This document shows positions 44,366 through 53,133 of a stretch of DNA of 64,000 nt, one piece after another. Location: assembly GCF_030687145.1 (NCBI RefSeq), contig NZ_CP117460.1, positions 5,518,001-5,582,000 on the forward strand. The letters are read 5' to 3'. Origin of the DNA: Pseudomonas sp. FP1742. GTDB lineage: Bacteria; Pseudomonadota; Gammaproteobacteria; Pseudomonadales; Pseudomonadaceae. The notes under the pieces are model-generated. The model was given only the letters and a program-made list of their open reading frames with translations, did not search any database and was not told the origin of the DNA. The position numbers and the translations under genes are program-made. Each line of letters begins with the position of its first letter. Position 1 is the first letter of the stretch.

Positions 44366-45721
44366 TTATTCCTGAATCGGTGTCAACGCAACCCGCAACG
44401 CGTCGATGGCCGCATCACGAGCAGCGCTGTCGGCGAAGGCCGGGCTGTCGGCAACGCACTCGCCTTCCAGCCACACGCTGAAGCTCAGGTCTTCACTGCG
44501 TACGTCCAGCGGTTGGCCGGATTGCAGCTGTTTGGTCACTTGTCCTGCGGTTTTGCCGTCAGCGAAGTGGCGCGACAACAGCAGTTGTTCGCCATCGGCC
44601 GCCAGCAGACGGAAGCGGAAACTGCCGTCGTCTTCACGGAAGCTGACAAAACGCGCGGCTTTCGCGGCTTTCTTCTTGGTGACCGCAGCGACTTGGGTCT
44701 GGGCAATGAAAGAGCGCAGGCCGACTGCTTCACGCAGCTCGCCAAGGAACGGCGTGGCCACGGCACGGGCCTTTTTGGCGCCGATCTGCAGGATGTCTTC
44801 CAGGTCTGCCGGGCGCTCGATCAACTGGTGATAACGTTCGCGGGACTCGCCCAGCTCGCTGTCGAGCAGTTGGAACAGTCGGTTCTTCGCCTCCCCCCAA
44901 CCCAGGCCCTGGAGCAATTCGCTGCGGAACTCGTCGGACTGTGCCGGTGTTGCGAAGGCCTGGAACAAGGTGAACAGGTGCGAATTGTCCGGATCCTTGG
45001 CTTCGCCCGGAGCACGGGAGTCGGTGACGATCCGCGAGATCGCGTCTTTCATCTCTTTGGCGCTGCTGAACAACGGGATGGTGTTGTCGTAGCTCTTCGA
45101 CATCTTGCGACCGTCGAGGCCTGGCAAGGTGGCGACGCTTTCCTCGATCAGCGCCTCGGGCATGGTGAAGAACTCCTTGCCCTGGCCGAACAAGTGGTTG
45201 AAGCGCTGGCCGATGTCACGGGCCATTTCCACGTGCTGGATCTGGTCACGGCCCACCGGCACCTTGTGGGCATTGAACATCAGGATGTCCGCTGCCATCA
45301 GCACCGGGTAGCTGTACAGGCCCATGGTGATGCCCGCATCCGGGTCTTCGCCGTTCTCGACGTTCTTGTCCACCGATGCCTTGTAGGCGTGGGCACGGTT
45401 GAGCAGCCCCTTGGCGGCCACGCAGGTCAGCAGCCAGGTCAGCTCAGGGATTTCCGGGATGTCGGACTGACGATAGAAGGTCACGCGATCCACATCCAGA
45501 CCACCGGCCAGCCAGGTCGCGGCGATTTCCAGACGCGAGCGCTGGATGCGCAGCGGGTCATCGCATTTGATCAGGGCGTGGTAGTCGGCCAGGAAGTAGA
45601 ACGAATCGGCATTGCTGTCACGGCTGGCAAGAATCGCCGGGCGGATAGCCCCGGCGTAGTTGCCCAGGTGTGGCGTGCCGGTGGTGGTGATGCCGGTGAG
45701 GATACGGGTACGAGTCGTCAT
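44366..45721 (-). CDS. trpS: Tryptophanyl-tRNA synthetase with C-terminal extension
   Basis: This class I aminoacyl-tRNA synthetase is started at [10 protein letters not shown] (451 residues). The HIGH-type motif is TPHLGNY and the KMSKS motif is [11 protein letters not shown]. coli TrpS has about 334 residues; here the extra 95-110 residues (around 345-451) form a separate C-terminal domain beginning [21 protein letters not shown]. That domain resembles the small DUF1508/YegP beta-alpha fold. Long TrpS proteins of this size are known in pseudomonads. The function of the extra domain is unknown to me. Confidence 0.95.
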   Translation of the reverse strand: MTTRTRILTGITTTGTPHLGNYAGAIRPAILASRDSNADSFYFLADYHALIKCDDPLRIQRSRLEIAATWLAGGLDVDRVTFYRQSDIPEIPELTWLLTCVAAKGLLNRAHAYKASVDKNVENGEDPDAGITMGLYSYPVLMAADILMFNAHKVPVGRDQIQHVEMARDIGQRFNHLFGQGKEFFTMPEALIEESVATLPGLDGRKMSKSYDNTIPLFSSAKEMKDAISRIVTDSRAPGEAKDPDNSHLFTLFQAFATPAQSDEFRSELLQGLGWGEAKNRLFQLLDSELGESRERYHQLIERPADLEDILQIGAKKARAVATPFLGELREAVGLRSFIAQTQVAAVTKKKAAKAARFVSFREDDGSFRFRLLAADGEQLLLSRHFADGKTAGQVTKQLQSGQPLDVRSEDLSFSVWLEGECVADSPAFADSAARDAAIDALRVALTPIQE

Positions 45722-45745
45722 GGGTAATCGCTTGTCAGACTGCAA

Positions 45746-46390
45746 TCAATTCGAAAGACGCGGCAGGATCAGATCCTTGAGATCGGTCAGCTTGCCATGA
45801 AAAAAGTGTCCGCATTCTGCCACTTTCAGCAGCTCATGGGGGCGATCGAGTGCGTCGGACCAATCGTAAACGAGTTGCGGATCGATCACTTCGTCGGTTT
45901 CCGGCTGGATCAGGGTCAATGTACCTTGTTGCGGCAATTGATCCTGATCACCCAGACGCATGACCGCAGGCGCGACCATGAACAGATGCTTGATCTGCTC
46001 GCCCGTGGCTTCCAGGCGTCCGCCGAGACTGGCCGCAACAAAACCGCCGAAGGAGAAACCGAACAGGGTCAAAGGTAATTCAGGATGTTTGGCCAGCAGC
46101 CACTCGGCCGCTGCCTGGGCATCGTCGACTTCGCCGGTGCCCATGTCGTGCATGCCTTCACTGGCACCGACGCCACGGTAATTGAAACGCAAGGTAACCA
46201 AACCGGCATCGCGTGCGGTGCGCTGCAAGGTCGAGACGACTTTGTTGAGCATGGTGCCGCCTTGCACCGGGTTCGGATGGCAGATCAGCGCCAGGCCCCG
46301 GGGCTGTTCAATATCCAGGCTCTTGTTTTCCAGATACAGGGCTTCCAGTTGGCCGACTGGGCCGTCAATCACTACAGGGGTTTCGCGCAT
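45746..46390 (-). CDS. Alpha/beta hydrolase
   Basis: Started at MRETPVVIDGPVGQLEAL this has 214 residues. The nucleophile elbow is LFGFSFGGFVAASLGG (GxSxGG), the oxyanion region is LICHPNPVQGGTMLNKV, and the acid and histidine lie in PETDEVID and AECGHFFHGKL. This small hydrolase family (CocE/NonD-like) has no assigned substrate. It lies 24 bases after the trpS start on the same strand, upstream of it in transcription, so the pair may form an operon. It is divergent from zapG. Confidence 0.9.
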   Translation of the reverse strand: MRETPVVIDGPVGQLEALYLENKSLDIEQPRGLALICHPNPVQGGTMLNKVVSTLQRTARDAGLVTLRFNYRGVGASEGMHDMGTGEVDDAQAAAEWLLAKHPELPLTLFGFSFGGFVAASLGGRLEATGEQIKHLFMVAPAVMRLGDQDQLPQQGTLTLIQPETDEVIDPQLVYDWSDALDRPHELLKVAECGHFFHGKLTDLKDLILPRLSN

Positions 46391-46534
46391 AAGCAAGGAA
46401 GGAACTCCGTGACCTCGAATCGGGTCGACTCGTCTAGCCAATTGTCTGTGCCAATCTATTGCGAGTGAATCGCGGTATACAGCGCAGGTTCGAGCCGTTA
46501 ACGTAAAGCAAAGCCGTTTATAGAGGAAGGACTC

Positions 46535-46969
46535 GTGGAACACTCGCTCTTAGTTTGGTTGTTGCCGACTCTTGCCCTGGTTGTGGGTGTCGCCATTGGA
46601 TTCCTGATCGCTCGCCTGGTGCCGAATGCCGCGCCTAACCGCACGCAACGTCAGCTGGATGATATTCAGGAACGTTTTGACAATTATCAGAACGAAGTGG
46701 TCACCCACTTCAACAGCACTGCAAACCTGGTCAAGAAACTGACTCAGAGCTATCAGGAAGTGCAGGATCATCTCGCCGAGGGCGCCAACCGCCTGGCCCT
46801 GGACGAGCAGACTCGCCAACGCTTGCTGGCTGCCCTGCACGCCGACGCGGCGCAGGCTCCACGGGAACGCCTGACGCCACCGCGCGATCAGGAACCGCCT
46901 CGCGATTACGCTCCCAAAGCCCCGAACGCGCCGGGCATGCTCGATGAGCATTACGGCCTGAAGAAGTAA
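46535..46969 (+). CDS. zapG: Z-ring/envelope protein ZapG (YhcB, DUF1043)
   Basis: This 144-residue bitopic protein has an N-terminal membrane helix (residues 5-27), a coiled coil (around 38-100, QLDDIQERFDNYQNEVVTHF...) and a polar, proline-rich tail. YhcB/ZapG links cell division, elongation and envelope synthesis in E. coli. The start codon is GTG with GAAGGA just upstream. A strong terminator follows. Confidence 0.92.
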   Translation: MEHSLLVWLLPTLALVVGVAIGFLIARLVPNAAPNRTQRQLDDIQERFDNYQNEVVTHFNSTANLVKKLTQSYQEVQDHLAEGANRLALDEQTRQRLLAALHADAAQAPRERLTPPRDQEPPRDYAPKAPNAPGMLDEHYGLKK

Positions 46970-46988
46970 TCAGGTTTCGCGCGACATG

Positions 46989-47026
46989 AAAAAGCCCTCG
47001 GACGAGTGATTGTCCGGGGGCTTTTT
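46989..47026 (+). terminator. Terminator after zapG
   Basis: AAAAAGCCC and GGGCTTTTT, with CGGAC/GTCCG continuing the stem, form a hairpin with T residues after it. Confidence 0.85.
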
Positions 47027-47055
47027 CATTTCTGAAGCGTTTCATCGCCTGTTCA

Positions 47056-47140
47056 GGCCTCTTCGCGGGCAAGCCCGCTCCCACAATGGATCGGCGATGA
47101 GCGAAATATTGTGACAGCCATGCTTGCCCGCGAAGAGGTC
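47056..47140. repeat. Degenerate REPIN
   Basis: The left REP (47056-47087) matches the family. The right arm keeps GCTTGCCCGCGAAGAGG but its outer half reads ATTGTGACAGCCAT instead of the expected GTGGGAGCGG sequence, so it has several substitutions. This is a decaying copy between zapG and the OmpA-type gene. Confidence 0.8.
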
Positions 47141-47156
47141 AGTACAGGCGGCACAA

Positions 47157-47192
47157 AAAAAATGCCCGATCATTTAAGGATCGGGCATTTTC
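47157..47192 (-). terminator. Terminator after the OmpA-type lipoprotein gene
   Basis: AAATGCCCGATC-N7-GATCGGGCATTT is a perfect 12-bp stem with an A run at its left edge (U tract on the minus strand). Confidence 0.9.
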
Positions 47193-47214
47193 ATTTCAGG
47201 GAGAGATCAGCTGC

Positions 47215-47946
47215 TTATGGGTACTGCTGAACAGTGCCTGGCTGTTGCTGACCGCCATATTGCTGGCCCGGAATCGCCTTCAGGTTGACCTCGACACGGC
47301 GGTTCTGCGCCCGGCCATTGGCATCACCGTTGCTGGCAATCGGGTTATCCGGCCCGGCGCCACGTGCCGACAGGTTGGCGCCGCTGACACCCTGGGAGGT
47401 CAGGTAGGTCGCCACGCTCTGCGCACGACGCTGGGACAGGTCCATGTTGTGCTGACGGCTGCCGGTGCTGTCGGTGTAGCCGACGATCTCGATCTGGTTC
47501 TGGTTGAACTCCTTGAGCGAGCCCGCCAGATTGTTCAGCGGCTGATAGAAGCTCGACGCGATGTTCGCCGAATCGGTGGCGAAGGTGATGTTGCCCGGCA
47601 TGATCAGCTTGATCTGATCGCCCTGGCGCTGCACCTCAACCCCGGTGTTGGCCATGCTGGCGCGCAGCTTTTTCTCCTGCTGGTCGGCGTAGTAACCGTA
47701 ACCGGCGGCGGAAGCCCCCACCACGGCGGCGCCAATCAGCGCGCCCTTGCCACGGTTATCGTGACTGATGGCAGCACCGGCCAGCGCACCGGCCAGGGCG
47801 CCGAGGCCACCGTATTTGGCGGTTTTGCTCATGCCCGTGGAGCTGCCATCGGCCTGACCCTGGTTGTCATAAGGGTTCGGCGATGCACAACCGGACAACA
47901 GAGCCACTGCAGTAGCGACAACGATCAAACGACGCGAGGTGAACAT
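47215..47946 (-). CDS. OmpA-family lipoprotein with glycine-zipper region (YiaD-like)
   Basis: Started at MFTSRRLIVV this has 243 residues. A lipoprotein signal ends at the lipobox LLSGC (Cys20). Residues about 45-95 are glycine- and alanine-rich with small-residue spacing (GGLGALAGALAGAAIS), a glycine-zipper pattern. Residues about 125-230 form an OmpA peptidoglycan-binding domain (IEIVGYTDSTGSRQHN, LSQRRAQSVATYL, NRRVEVNL). It should anchor the outer membrane to peptidoglycan. It has its own terminator. Confidence 0.92.
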   Translation of the reverse strand: MFTSRRLIVVATAVALLSGCASPNPYDNQGQADGSSTGMSKTAKYGGLGALAGALAGAAISHDNRGKGALIGAAVVGASAAGYGYYADQQEKKLRASMANTGVEVQRQGDQIKLIMPGNITFATDSANIASSFYQPLNNLAGSLKEFNQNQIEIVGYTDSTGSRQHNMDLSQRRAQSVATYLTSQGVSGANLSARGAGPDNPIASNGDANGRAQNRRVEVNLKAIPGQQYGGQQQPGTVQQYP

Positions 47947-48050
47947 GGAGGAGCTCCTACTTTTTTGCATTCTGTGGTGCAACGGACTTAAGCAATGAAC
48001 CTTTGCGGGCGTTGGATCACTGGCAACGACAAAAATTCCGTCAAAGCCCT

Positions 48051-48692
48051 TCAAGCTCTTACAAAGGGGTTACCGCGCATTTCATCGCCCAGACAGGTGT
48101 CCGGACCATGCCCGGCCACTACGGTTGCCTCTTCATCGAGGGTATACAACCGCTGCTTGATCGATCGCACGAGCGTTGCCTGATCGCCACCCCACAAATC
48201 CGTGCGCCCTACCCCACGCTTGAACAGCGTGTCACCGGCAATCAGCAGCTTAGCCTCTGAAAACCAGAAGCTCATGGAACCTGGTGTATGACCCGGCGTG
48301 TGCAACGCCACGCCACACCCGCACGCCAACTCTTCATCATCGGCCAACCAGCGATCCGGCGATGGCACCGGGGTGTAAGGCACGCCGAACATCTGGCACT
48401 GCATCTCCAGATTGTCCCAGAGAAATTGATCTTCTTTATGCAGGTGCAGGGTCGCGCCGGTTTTCTCCTTCATCTGGCCGGAGGCCAGGAAGTGATCGAG
48501 GTGCGCGTGGGTATGGATGATGCTGACCACCTTCAGGCCCAGGGCGTCGAGCCGCGCCAGAATCAGTTCGTGATTGCCACCCGGGTCGACCACGATGGCC
48601 TTTTTGGTGATCGGGTCGCCGATGATTGTGCAGTTGCACTGCAACGGGCCGACGGGGAAGGTTTCGCGGATGAGGGTGGGTTGCTGAGACAT
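48051..48692 (-). CDS. Metallo-beta-lactamase-fold hydrolase (glyoxalase II-like)
   Basis: Started at MSQQPTLIRETFPVG this has 213 residues. The metal-binding motif is THAHLDH. Further ligands lie in HTPGHTPGSMSFWF, GDTLF and VVAGHGPDT. It resembles YcbL-type small glyoxalase II-like hydrolases, which cleave thioesters such as S-lactoylglutathione. The exact substrate is not readable. It stands between the OmpA-type gene and the MalT/LuxR-type regulator, all on the minus strand but probably not in one unit. Confidence 0.9.
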   Translation of the reverse strand: MSQQPTLIRETFPVGPLQCNCTIIGDPITKKAIVVDPGGNHELILARLDALGLKVVSIIHTHAHLDHFLASGQMKEKTGATLHLHKEDQFLWDNLEMQCQMFGVPYTPVPSPDRWLADDEELACGCGVALHTPGHTPGSMSFWFSEAKLLIAGDTLFKRGVGRTDLWGGDQATLVRSIKQRLYTLDEEATVVAGHGPDTCLGDEMRGNPFVRA

Positions 48693-48777
48693 CGGGCACG
48701 CTCGGAAAACAGGAATGGCCAATTTTGGCACAAAATTGCCTTAATCCATTTATGCGCATCTGCTTCGTAACAATGCG

Positions 48778-51513
48778 TTACCCCAATACCCCCAACTCCT
48801 TCGCCCGAGCCACGGCCTGCGTACGCCGCTCCACCCCCAACTTACTGTTGATATGACTGGCATGGGTCTTGACTGTGTGCAATGAAATAAACAACTGATC
48901 ACTGATTTCCTGATTCGAACACCCTTGCGCGATCAGCCGCAGAACGGCCAGCTCGCGCGTACTGAGCTGTTCCGAAGGGGATGACTCCACCACCGCTCGG
49001 GAAACCATGGCCGGAAGTTTTTCCGAGAGGCTCTGCGAAACGGCCGTCGGCGCACAGAGTTGAAGTTGCCCACGCAGCCAGTCCGCGTGCTCAGCCAGTA
49101 ATCGGTCAAACGGTTGCAGGACACCTCCGGCGGCCGCTTCCAAAGCCTGGGCCAGCGCCTTGCGGGCCTCGGGTTCGCGCCCGCTCACCAGCAACAGCAT
49201 GACTTTCTGACTCAGCGCCATCACGCTGAGCATCTGCCGGCCACTGCGCTGACCGTGTTCATGCAGTGCGTTCAAGCGCCCTTCGGCGAGCATGGGCTGG
49301 CCCTTCATCATGTCCAGCACCGCCTGTTGCAACTCAATGTGCAGCGGCAGTTGTGGATGGAATTCCGGGGGGGCCGCCGGGTGCTCGCCGTTGTAGGTCT
49401 GGCCCAATCGCGCGAGCCAGGCTTCGGCCAGATCGATGCGGCCCTGGGCCAGCCACAGCTCGCATTTGACCAGGGTAATCATCGCCAGATAGTAAATCGG
49501 CGGAACGTCCCAGATGTGCATCAGCCGCTCGGCCTCGGCGAGTTCGGCGAAGGCTTTTGCAAATTCGCCGCTGCTGCCGTCCAGCCGGGCAATAACACAG
49601 TGGCCGATCAGTACGCTGATGTCACGACAGGCCCTGGCTTCACCCAACCCCGCGAGCAAACGTGCCCGTGCGGCCTGGGGTTGCAAGCGCAGGGCCAGTA
49701 AAAAACCCTCGTACAAGGTCAGGCGTGCGCGCACCGCATAGAGTCGTTGAGGGGATAAACCTTGCAAGCGTTGCAACCCCTGACGGACTTCATCCAGTGA
49801 ACGAAGAATCTCCCCACGCGCCTGCAGCACGCGGGCGCGATCGTAATGAGCCAGCGCCTCGAACAGCGGATTGCCGACCCGTTGCGCCAGCTCCAGGGAC
49901 TCACGGTTCAACCCTCGTGCACGCCAGAGGTCGCTGTCGGCAATGGCCAGATTGGATAAAGTCGAGAGGCACATCAGCCGCTGCCCATAGCGTTTGGCCG
50001 GCAGGCTTTCCAGTGCTTCGGTGCAATAGAGCAACGTCAGCTCGCGATTGCCTCGCCCCCGGGCAATGATGCCGCTCAGGGCCAGCCATTGCGCCAGCAT
50101 GGATTTTTGCGCGGTAGCCGATGGGGCCGGCAGGAAGCGGCTCAGATGACTGGCCAGCTCCTCGGCAGCGTCCAGCTGGCAGGCCAGCCCCAACGCCCAG
50201 CTGTAGAGCACGATCAGCCGTGGCGTGCTGATCAACAGGCTGTCGGGCAAGTCCATTTTCCAGCGCAGCAGCATGCCGACGTTCTGCTCGGCCAGCAGCT
50301 GTTCTTCAGAGAGGTTTTGTACCAGATTTGCTGCAACGTCCAGATGCCCGGCACGCAACGCCTGCTCTACCGCCTCATCGAGTAACCCTTGGGCATTGAA
50401 CCAGCGGCAAGCACGCAGATGGAGGCTGGCCGTCGGTACCATCGCCTGGGCGGTGGGCCGGCTGCGCAGCAGGTCGGAAAACAGGTGGTGATAGCGAAAC
50501 CAGTGACCGTGTTCGTCCAGCGGCACCAGGAACACCTGATGCGCCAGCAGGAAACGCAGGATCTCGGCGCTGTCATGGGCTTCGCGCACGGCGTCGCACA
50601 GTTCGCTGCAAAAGCGCTCCTGAGGCGCGGTCTCGTACAGGAATGACTGCACCTCGGCGGGCAGGCAATCGATGACTTCTTCGAGCAGGTAATCGCGAAT
50701 CAGCCCTTCCCCACCGTACAACGATTGGGGCAATGCGCCCTCACTGCCCGCCTCGGAGGCCGCCAGCAGCCAGAAGCGCAACCCGGCCACCCAGCCTTCA
50801 CTGCGCTGGATCAGATTCTCCAGCGCCTCGCCACGCAATGAAATGCTGTGTCGATCAAGCAGGCTCAGGGCTTCATCGTGGGTCAGTCGAAGATCCTGCT
50901 CATGCAGCTCGAGCAACTGTCGCGACAGCCGCAGCCGCGCCAGATGCCAGTCGGGACGCTGCCTGCTGGTGACCATGACCAGCAGGCCATCGGGTAAATG
51001 ATTGAGGAAAAACTGCAGACAACGATCAAGCACCGGGCCTTGGGCCAGATGATAGTCATCAAGCACCAGCAGCAGCGGCTTACCGGGTGAAAGATGCACG
51101 GCCAGTTCATCGAGCAAACCGTCCAGCCATTCTTCGAAGGCAAATGGCTGATGACGTTGGCGCATTTTCAGCAGCCCCAGCGCCTGACTGCCCAGTTGCG
51201 GAAAATACTCCTGAAGACCTTCGAGCAACCGCTCAAGAAAGCGGCCGGGATCGCTGTCCCGTGGACTTAAACCCAGCCACAGGCTTTGCCAGTGATCCGG
51301 TAGTCCCTGACAAAACTCCACCGCCAATGAACTCTTGCCGAACCCCGCCGGCGCGCTGACCAGCAGCAGCCTGCCACCCAGGCCTGCACTCAGGCGCTCG
51401 CACAGACGCGGCCGCAGCACATGGCCGTCGGGCAGTGGAGGCCGGAAAAAGCGCCCGTCCAGTGCCGCGACGGCAACGCTTGCAGGACCCGGAAGTGGGG
51501 ACAGATCAGTCAT
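48778..51513 (-). CDS. MalT-type LuxR-family regulator (LAL/STAND ATPase)
   Basis: It is a large signal-responsive activator of 911 residues. The N-terminal STAND ATPase has P-loop SAPAGFGKSS (Lys60) and Walker B-type LLLVLDDYHLAQGP. The long middle is a TPR-like helical repeat sensor, and the last 65 residues form a LuxR helix-turn-helix (LSTRELAVLRLIAQGCSNQEISDQLF). MalT relatives need ATP and an inducer. It is next to, and on the same strand as, the DUF1329, DUF1302 and acyl-CoA ligase genes, which are its likely targets. A terminator separates it from them. Confidence 0.92.
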   Translation of the reverse strand: MTDLSPLPGPASVAVAALDGRFFRPPLPDGHVLRPRLCERLSAGLGGRLLLVSAPAGFGKSSLAVEFCQGLPDHWQSLWLGLSPRDSDPGRFLERLLEGLQEYFPQLGSQALGLLKMRQRHQPFAFEEWLDGLLDELAVHLSPGKPLLLVLDDYHLAQGPVLDRCLQFFLNHLPDGLLVMVTSRQRPDWHLARLRLSRQLLELHEQDLRLTHDEALSLLDRHSISLRGEALENLIQRSEGWVAGLRFWLLAASEAGSEGALPQSLYGGEGLIRDYLLEEVIDCLPAEVQSFLYETAPQERFCSELCDAVREAHDSAEILRFLLAHQVFLVPLDEHGHWFRYHHLFSDLLRSRPTAQAMVPTASLHLRACRWFNAQGLLDEAVEQALRAGHLDVAANLVQNLSEEQLLAEQNVGMLLRWKMDLPDSLLISTPRLIVLYSWALGLACQLDAAEELASHLSRFLPAPSATAQKSMLAQWLALSGIIARGRGNRELTLLYCTEALESLPAKRYGQRLMCLSTLSNLAIADSDLWRARGLNRESLELAQRVGNPLFEALAHYDRARVLQARGEILRSLDEVRQGLQRLQGLSPQRLYAVRARLTLYEGFLLALRLQPQAARARLLAGLGEARACRDISVLIGHCVIARLDGSSGEFAKAFAELAEAERLMHIWDVPPIYYLAMITLVKCELWLAQGRIDLAEAWLARLGQTYNGEHPAAPPEFHPQLPLHIELQQAVLDMMKGQPMLAEGRLNALHEHGQRSGRQMLSVMALSQKVMLLLVSGREPEARKALAQALEAAAGGVLQPFDRLLAEHADWLRGQLQLCAPTAVSQSLSEKLPAMVSRAVVESSPSEQLSTRELAVLRLIAQGCSNQEISDQLFISLHTVKTHASHINSKLGVERRTQAVARAKELGVLG

Positions 51514-51677
51514 GGCCGGCTCTTGTTTGAAATACTGATGGCGGCGTTACAGATGTCCGCAGCCTAGCGGTAAACGAAGAGCTATTGAAGGTTATTGCTA
51601 CAAATGACTACAAAAAGACTACAACCAAAAATGTCGGTATACCGGACAGCTGCTACGACGCTCTTTATGAACTTCCA

Positions 51678-51712
51678 AAAAAAAGCCCCGAACCAGTCGG
51701 GGCGTTTTTTTC
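51678..51712 (-). terminator. Terminator after the DUF1329 gene
   Basis: GCCCCGA-ACCAG-TCGGGGC is flanked by a long A run on the left (U tract on the minus strand) and T residues on the right. Confidence 0.92.
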
Positions 51713-51740
51713 GAGGATGCGGCCTCGGGTTACAACGTTT

Positions 51741-53105
51741 TTAGCGAACGCCTTCCTGACGCAACGCGGCCGGAGTGAAATCGGCGGTGCTGGCGGTGAA
51801 ACCGAAGTTATAGGCCGACTTCTCTTCGTTCTTCATGCCCAGTGCCAGGTAGCGGCCCGACTGCAGGTCGTACAAGGTTTCGAGGGCATACCACGGCACT
51901 TGCTTGTCGTAGTAGTTCTCGGAGTGAGCCTCGGCGACGCGCCACAGTTGCCCGCGACCGTCGTAGTGGTCGACCACAGCCGCCTGCCAGGTGTCTTCGT
52001 CGATGTAGAAGTCACGTTTGGCGTAGATGTGACGCTGACCTTCCTTCAGGGTCGCGACCACATGCCAGACCCGACGCAGTTCATAGCGAGCCAGATCCTG
52101 GTTGATGTGACCGGCCTTGATGATGTCGGCGTACTTCAGCTGTGGCGAATCGAGCTTGTAGCTGTCGGAGGCGATGTACATCTCTTTCTTGCCTTCGAGC
52201 TTCCAGTCATAGCGATCCGGCGCACCGTTGTACATGTCCAGGTTGTCGGAGGTACGCAGGCCATCGGCAGCGGTACCCGGCCCGTCGTAGGACACTTGCG
52301 GCGCACGACGCACACGGCGCTGCCCGGCGTTGTAGACCCACGCCGAACGCGGTTCTTTAACCTGGTCGAGGGTTTCATGCACCAGCAGCACGCCACCGGC
52401 CAGACGAGCCGGCGCGGTCACTTTCTGCTTGAAGTAGAACAGGATGTTGCCCGGGTTCTTCGGATCGAAATCCTTCATCCTGTCGCGGAACACGAACTGA
52501 TCCTCGAAATACACCAGGCTGAACGAGCCGTTCGGCTGCGGCGTGGCCTGGGTTATCAGACGGGTCACACTGCCGCCGCGATAACGGGTGATGTGGTTCC
52601 AGATCACCTCAACGCCGCTTTTCGGAATCGGGAAAGGGATCGCGGTTTCGAAGTTCTCCAGACCATTACCGCCGGACACTAGATTAGTGTTGGTAGCGTT
52701 CTTCTTGATGGAGGCAAACACCTCATCCGGCACGGTGGCGCCGCGATGGGATGGATAGACCGGCATCTTGAAGGTTTCCGGGTAGCGCTTGAACATCGCG
52801 TACTGGCCCGGCGCGAGCTTGTCCTTGTACTGGTCGACGTTCTGCGCGGTGATGGTGAACAGCGGTTTTTCACTCGCGTACGGATCAGACAGAAACCCCT
52901 TGCTGTCCACGCTACCGGCGTTTTTCGGCATGGGTTTCCAGGCAGGGATCGAGCCGTCGGCGTTGCCTGCCATCTCGGCCCCCATCGGGGTCAGGCTCTT
53001 GCCCAGCTTGTCCGCTTCGGCCGCAGGGACCGCCGCCATGACACCGGTCGCCAGCAGCGAAAGCCCCAGAACGCCAACGTGGAACAGACTCTTTGTTATT
53101 TTCAT
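51741..53105 (-). CDS. DUF1329-family exported protein
   Basis: This has 454 residues. The signal peptide (1-24) ends GVMA, and the mature protein is about 430 residues with LolA/LppX-like, mostly beta content. The family is always exported and commonly encoded beside DUF1302, as here, 28 bases downstream of it. Its biochemical role is not settled. My recollection is that the equivalent P. putida pair has been linked to growth on fatty-acid esters. I infer handling of a hydrophobic substrate at the outer membrane. Confidence 0.9.
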   Translation of the reverse strand: MKITKSLFHVGVLGLSLLATGVMAAVPAAEADKLGKSLTPMGAEMAGNADGSIPAWKPMPKNAGSVDSKGFLSDPYASEKPLFTITAQNVDQYKDKLAPGQYAMFKRYPETFKMPVYPSHRGATVPDEVFASIKKNATNTNLVSGGNGLENFETAIPFPIPKSGVEVIWNHITRYRGGSVTRLITQATPQPNGSFSLVYFEDQFVFRDRMKDFDPKNPGNILFYFKQKVTAPARLAGGVLLVHETLDQVKEPRSAWVYNAGQRRVRRAPQVSYDGPGTAADGLRTSDNLDMYNGAPDRYDWKLEGKKEMYIASDSYKLDSPQLKYADIIKAGHINQDLARYELRRVWHVVATLKEGQRHIYAKRDFYIDEDTWQAAVVDHYDGRGQLWRVAEAHSENYYDKQVPWYALETLYDLQSGRYLALGMKNEEKSAYNFGFTASTADFTPAALRQEGVR

Positions 53106-53133
53106 AAATGTGTTCGTCCTGAAAATACAGTGC

